From NCBI GenBank assembly GCA_030435675.1, contig CM059623.1:11310012-11374011 (forward strand): a stretch of DNA of 64,000 nt, read 5' to 3'. The position numbers and the translations under genes are program-made. The notes beneath the pieces were generated by a model. That model did no database searches and had not been told where the DNA came from. It worked only from the letters and a program-made list of their open reading frames with translations. Of the stretch, positions 59,631-64,000 are shown one piece after another; the stretch's first letter is position 1; each line of letters opens with the position of its first letter. This DNA comes from Steinernema hermaphroditum. Its lineage: Eukaryota > Nematoda > Chromadorea > Rhabditida > Steinernematidae.

Positions 59631-61890
59631 TTACATGTTGTCGCACCCCAAATTTAGCCACAACTGCCTGGCTTCTTCTTGCGCTCGGTGTCGCCATCGT
59701 CTGCTGCCGAGTTTCTTCGTAAATTAATCGTGACCATCGGGTCCGTAGTCGTCCAAGAGGCCTCTTCACGGGTGGGCGCCATTCCTCTAGTCGGCTGGAC
59801 CAGTTTTCCGGGCTTCCATTCGCCATCTTCCAGGCGAAATTCCATTTTCGTCTTCTTTGCAGCTTCGTCGATATCCTTTACCTTGGTCACGCATCGGAGC
59901 CACTCGTTGCTCTTTCTGTCTAGCAGACGGACTCCGGCCATTCTCCGCTCCATCCGTCGTTGAGCGGTCGAGAGTTTCTTCCGTGCTGACATCGTGGGCG
60001 ACCAAGTTTCGGCGCCGTAGAGCATGGCGGGGAGGACGCACTGGCTGAAGAGCCTTCGTTTCCATCGCAATTTGTGACGCTTCTGGAAGGTCAGGAAGTC
60101 CTTGTATCGCCTGAATACATTCCATCCGCTCTGGATTCTTCTGGTGATCTCCTTGGAGTGGTCTTCAGTCTGACTTCTTGTCCGAAGGTAGATGAAGGCT
60201 TCAACTTAACAATTTCTTCTCCGTTCAGCAAAATCGACGCTTCGTGTGTGGCCAGAATTTTTGTCTTCTCCCGGTTGATCTTCAGGCCACTTCTTCGACG
60301 CGTCATCTAGTTCGGTCACCATCTGTTGCAGTTCTTCTTCCGTGTTGGCGATCAGCGCTGATATCGTCTGCAAATCGAAGATTGGAGAGCTTCGTACCAT
60401 TGATGTTGATCCCGAAGTCATCCCAGTCGAGTTCTCTGAAGACGTCTTCGAGTGTCGCCGTGAAGAGTTTCGGGCTTATGGTGTCTCCTTGACGGACTCC
60501 TCTCTGGATCTTGATTCGCACACGTTCTTCGCCAAGTTGGACGTAGGATGAGGCTTCTGCGTAGATCTTCCGGAGCAGGTTGATAATCGGCGGCCGGAAC
60601 TCCTTGTCGTTTGATCGCGTTCCAAACAGTGTTGATTTCACGGAGTCGAACGCCTTCTCAATGCTCGGCTGCTGCTTTGGGCAAGCGCGTTGCCATTGGC
60701 GCGCCAAGGCGCAAGGCGTTGGGCAAGGCGCGTTGCTGGGCAAGATTGGGATCCGATACTCGCGCGTCTTCTCCAGCAGAAGATTGACTGTTTGAAGGTG
60801 GTCGATGGTGGAGTAGCTTCTTCGGAATCCCGCTTGCTCCTCCGGCTGCTCAGCATCCAAAATCCGCTCAATCCGTGTGACAATCACCTTGGTCAGGATC
60901 TTATACACAGCGGAGAGTAAAGAGATCGGTCTGTAGTTCTTCAGCAGCATCTGATTTCCTTTCTTGGAATGCAAAAAGATCGTGGACGCATCTGCCATCT
61001 TCTCGGGAACCGCACAGTTTCTAAGGCACCAGTTCAGGATTCCAGTCAGAGGGCCGAGAATACTGTCTTTTGCAAGTTTCAGCATTTCAACCGTAACCTT
61101 GTCCCTCCCTGGGCTTCTTCCAGTCTTCATTTTTCTCATCGCTTCTTCGACTTCCCCGGGCAAGATTTCTGGACATCTCTCAGGCTCTTCGGAGGCTTCG
61201 TATTCGACGTTCACAGTGGAGGCGTACAGTTCTTCGTAGAAGTTCTTGACGGCCTGGTGTATCTGTGTCTTCGTCGAGCAGAGGTTTCCGTCCTTGTCAC
61301 GCAGCTGAGCTATCCGTCTTCTGCCGGTCGCAACTTCTCCTCGAACCTTCCTCAGTCCCTTGCAATTCGTCACGGCTTCTTCCTAACCAGGCGTCGATGA
61401 TGTTCGTTGAGATCGTTTCGCACCTCACGACGGATCAGCTTGTTCATCTCCGTGAGGGCGATTCGGTCGTCGCTGGTGACTTGTCGTCTTCGGAAGTACG
61501 TGTCTCTGTCGCAGGAGATCGGTGGTTCTTGAGTTGAGTCGGTTCTTCTTTTCTTCATCTTCTTCGGCAAACCGAGCGGCGGCGTGAACATACTCGGTGA
61601 GCTGAGAATATCCTTCCTGCGATTCCGTGTTGATCCTCGGCGTTTGAGGGCGACTGCCATCTTGAAGAGCTCCTGATTCAGTCTTTTCTTCTTCATGGAT
61701 GGCTGATCTTCTCTCCAGAGCCTCGGTGTCGGAGGTTGGATCGTCGCTCGAAGAATCCGGTGGTCTGAGCCTGCGTTGAAAGATCCCAGGACGTTTGAAT
61801 TTCGGAACTGGATGCATCTCGGAGCCTGAATCTGAATCTGAAACCAAAAAAGCGAAAAAATCCGAACAGAAAACCAATTCTTCCCTATTT
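59631..61890 (-). pseudogene. Frame-broken mirror copy of the RTE-like retrotransposon
   Basis: The stop corresponds to TTA at 59,631-59,633, and the longest open part is 356 codons at 60,303-61,373. Several single-base indels break the frame (for example near 60,080, 60,190, 60,290, 61,380 and 61,640). At 60,661-60,741 an 81-bp GC-rich segment replaces about 19 bp, removing the FVD part of motif A with the catalytic aspartate. FADD is present near 60,360 but in a disrupted context. It cannot encode a working reverse transcriptase as read. Confidence 0.85.
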
Positions 61891-62622
61891 ACGCCAAAGT
61901 ACCCAGGGTCCAAATTCCCAAGTAATTCAACTGGACGTGCTCTAATCCGACGGCGCAATCGGCGTGCACCCCGTGAACTAGAATTAATTTCCGAGTCGTT
62001 CAGCAGCAGATTGTTGTTTAGCTTCCGAGTTATCGATCCAAGCCATCGGTTTTTTCTAAGGCAAAGGCTCGTACTCATTTGTTCTGCTAATTGGAGAAAA
62101 GTTGCCGTTTCTTCTCTTTTTAACGCATATAATTTTTGCGGAACAAGTTACTTGAAGCCAAACACACGCCACACTAGCTCTGGTTGTACCCTTTGAAAAC
62201 GATAAATTGGCGTCGATCCTTATAAACTCTCCACGTGACTTTGCAACAAACTATACTAAACGTGCACGCCTGGAATGGAGGCAAATGGCGTATCCATCGT
62301 TCATGCAAGATTAATGGGAGAACAAATGTAATTATTTTGCGGCTTCTTCTGGAGAGGGACGTACTTCCGCATCCCTGGCATCTCTAGCGCCTGGGTTTGT
62401 TAACTGTTTAGTCACTTTACTGTGATACCGGCTCACAATAATGACAATTGTTTGCGTTAAGAGACAGAACGGGAAGTGCAGAAAAAGACGTTTCAAAGCG
62501 TATGCACTTTTCTCTATCAAGCTCACCAGACCAGCCTTATGGTGCCCCGGAGGGGCGCTGGAAATTTGAGTGTATCTGGAGGGTATTTTGGTCGATCTTT
62601 GCTTATCCTGTTTCGCTAAAGG

Positions 62623-62674
62623 CCCGTTTATACTCTGCGCGACGTGTCGCGCAGTCGCGCAGAGTATAAACGGG
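62623..62674. repeat. Mirror of the 52-bp perfect hairpin
   Basis: The same 21-bp arms and 10-bp loop as 37,540-37,591, unchanged, although flanking DNA carries differences between arms. Confidence 0.7.
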
Positions 62675-64000
62675 TCTTAAGAGCCATGTGTCTATTGTCC
62701 GGAGTCCCTGACATTTGACTCCTGGACGTTTGAGTTTGAGGTTGAGTTCCGACGAAATGGTCAGATTTGTAAGTATGTCGTGGTGCGATGAGACATGCAT
62801 AATGCAATAGCGACAACTGCGACCATCGCGGCGCGGGCTTAAAGGCCAATATCTGGTTAGTCACTTGTGCAGGAGCGCTCTTAGGTGGCGGTCGCATCCT
62901 CAGCCTCCGAGTCGAGCAAGTCACGACAAATGGCCTAGCACCTGGCGATGGCTGTAGTCGATTACATTAAGAAGAACCGATTACAAATCAGACACGTTCT
63001 CTCCGCCGGGGAGCCGTAGGCCGACCGCCGGCCAGGCGCTGATAGCGTACCGCCTTTGAGCCACCAACACCAAGAAGGCGCGGGTGTTCAATTTTTTTGA
63101 ACAGACATGTTCCAACGTTGTAAACCAACGATGGAGATGAACGGTGATTACATCCATTGCCCTATCGCCTCCATGGGGCGCGAAATCTTTCAAACGCACA
63201 TTTCGAGAATACCTCAGAGTCTTCATTTGACTGCCAAAGCTAAGCAAATCGATAGACAATTTTGAAAAATTTAAGCCCCGTCTAGGTGTTAAGTAATCTG
63301 GCTGGGTACCTTCCGAAGTGTCCGCCTCGGATCGAGCTGAAAATTGACACACAGGCAGGCCCTTCTCAAGTGAACGTCAACCCCAAAAGGGCGCCTGCTT
63401 ATACGTCGAACTAAAACGTACGATACGAAAATCAAGTAGCGCAGAGTTTGGTTTAGGATTAAGTTACCCGCATGTTGGTCCAGCACATCTCTTTCCATCA
63501 TCTATCGTCGCTCCATCATCTATGTTTGGAACAGTAAAACGATAGAAGACACTATCCTCTGTGTCATTATCCCCTATATATAAATGGAGAACCGACGGGT
63601 CCGTTGGTCTGTGTGTATGTGTGTGTTTTTCCGTGCGCACGGCGGAAACACCCACTCAAAATAAGGACCCCGAGGGGAACCGGAGCAACACACAGCCCGC
63701 TTACAAACAGAGAACGTTCGCAATGAGCCACAGGCAGTTGCGATGGTATTGCTCTACTTCCACTATCTCTGGCGATGCTAGGCTTTGAGTTTTTTGCTGT
63801 TTTTTTGAGTGATTTTTTTGCGTATTTTGTAACTAACAGTGTTTTTCGGTTCGAGTTTCCTGAAACTTTACAGTTTCGCCCACTTTAGCCATTGCATGAG
63901 CATAATTTGCCGCCGCAGGTGTTCTGGTGTCTTGCGCCCGCGGGGCTATGTTTTCGCTGCCCTCAGGGCTACGGTTTTTTGGCCCCAACTCAACCTAATC

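Larger units (their letters stand above)
50725..64000 (-). repeat. Right arm of the giant inverted duplication
   Basis: This is the reverse complement of 36,079-50,323 with unequal fidelity. At 50,725-50,925 it matches closely. At the junction it skips about 0.9 kb of the left arm (49,219-50,117). At 50,926-53,700 it is heavily corrupted with G-runs and T-runs. From about 54,000 outward it is close again, with single-base indels and a few block differences. It continues past the window end. Confidence 0.9.

Overview
The window reads as animal DNA, most likely from a rhabditid-type nematode. The recognisable genes are cut by very short introns (about 40-58 bp) with GT...TTTCAG or GT...TTTAG borders. 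A TTTCAG acceptor lies 5 nt before the start codon of the NAD-isocitrate dehydrogenase gene, as expected for spliced-leader trans-splicing. There are no bacterial operons, and the RTE-like non-LTR retrotransposon and many small inverted-repeat elements fit a nematode. Species assignment is inference.

Positions 1-36,000 are gene-poor. One unrecognised minus-strand gene can be assembled here from four GC-richer exons at 29.4, 20.6, 18.5 and 14.2 kb. Their splice phases chain exactly, giving 633 nt or 211 codons of Ser/Pro/Arg-rich, probably disordered N-terminal protein, with introns of 2-9 kb. The rest of this part holds small inverted-repeat elements (4.4 kb, 20.4 kb), a foldback element with 15-bp tandem repeats in its arms (22.1-22.8 kb), a CCGTCC-rich repeat, and a few weak exon candidates.

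From about 36,079 to the window end the sequence is one giant inverted duplication. The left arm (36,079-50,323) is repeated in reverse complement as the right arm (50,725-64,000) around a loop of about 400 bp. The left arm carries, in order: an RTE-like retrotransposon with an open reverse transcriptase; a 1-kb terminal-inverted-repeat element; two tandem paralogous genes (A, 500 aa; B, 510 aa) for an unrecognised secreted or GPI-anchored protein with a six-cysteine ectodomain and a long threonine stalk; and a complete 376-aa mitochondrial NAD-isocitrate dehydrogenase beta subunit. The right arm carries broken copies of all of these.

Damage in the right arm is very uneven. About 0.9 kb, including the first IDH exons, is missing near the turn. 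The next 2.7 kb is full of G-runs and T-runs that replace ordinary sequence. Further out the arms agree closely apart from scattered small differences. That pattern looks more like a chimeric or poorly base-called foldback read than normal evolution, so right-arm pseudogenes should be treated with suspicion.

The most interesting candidate biology is the tandem A/B surface-protein family. Promoter, signal peptide, stalk, tail and even introns are nearly the same in the two genes, while one stretch of the ectodomain is rewritten. I could not assign this family to any known domain.
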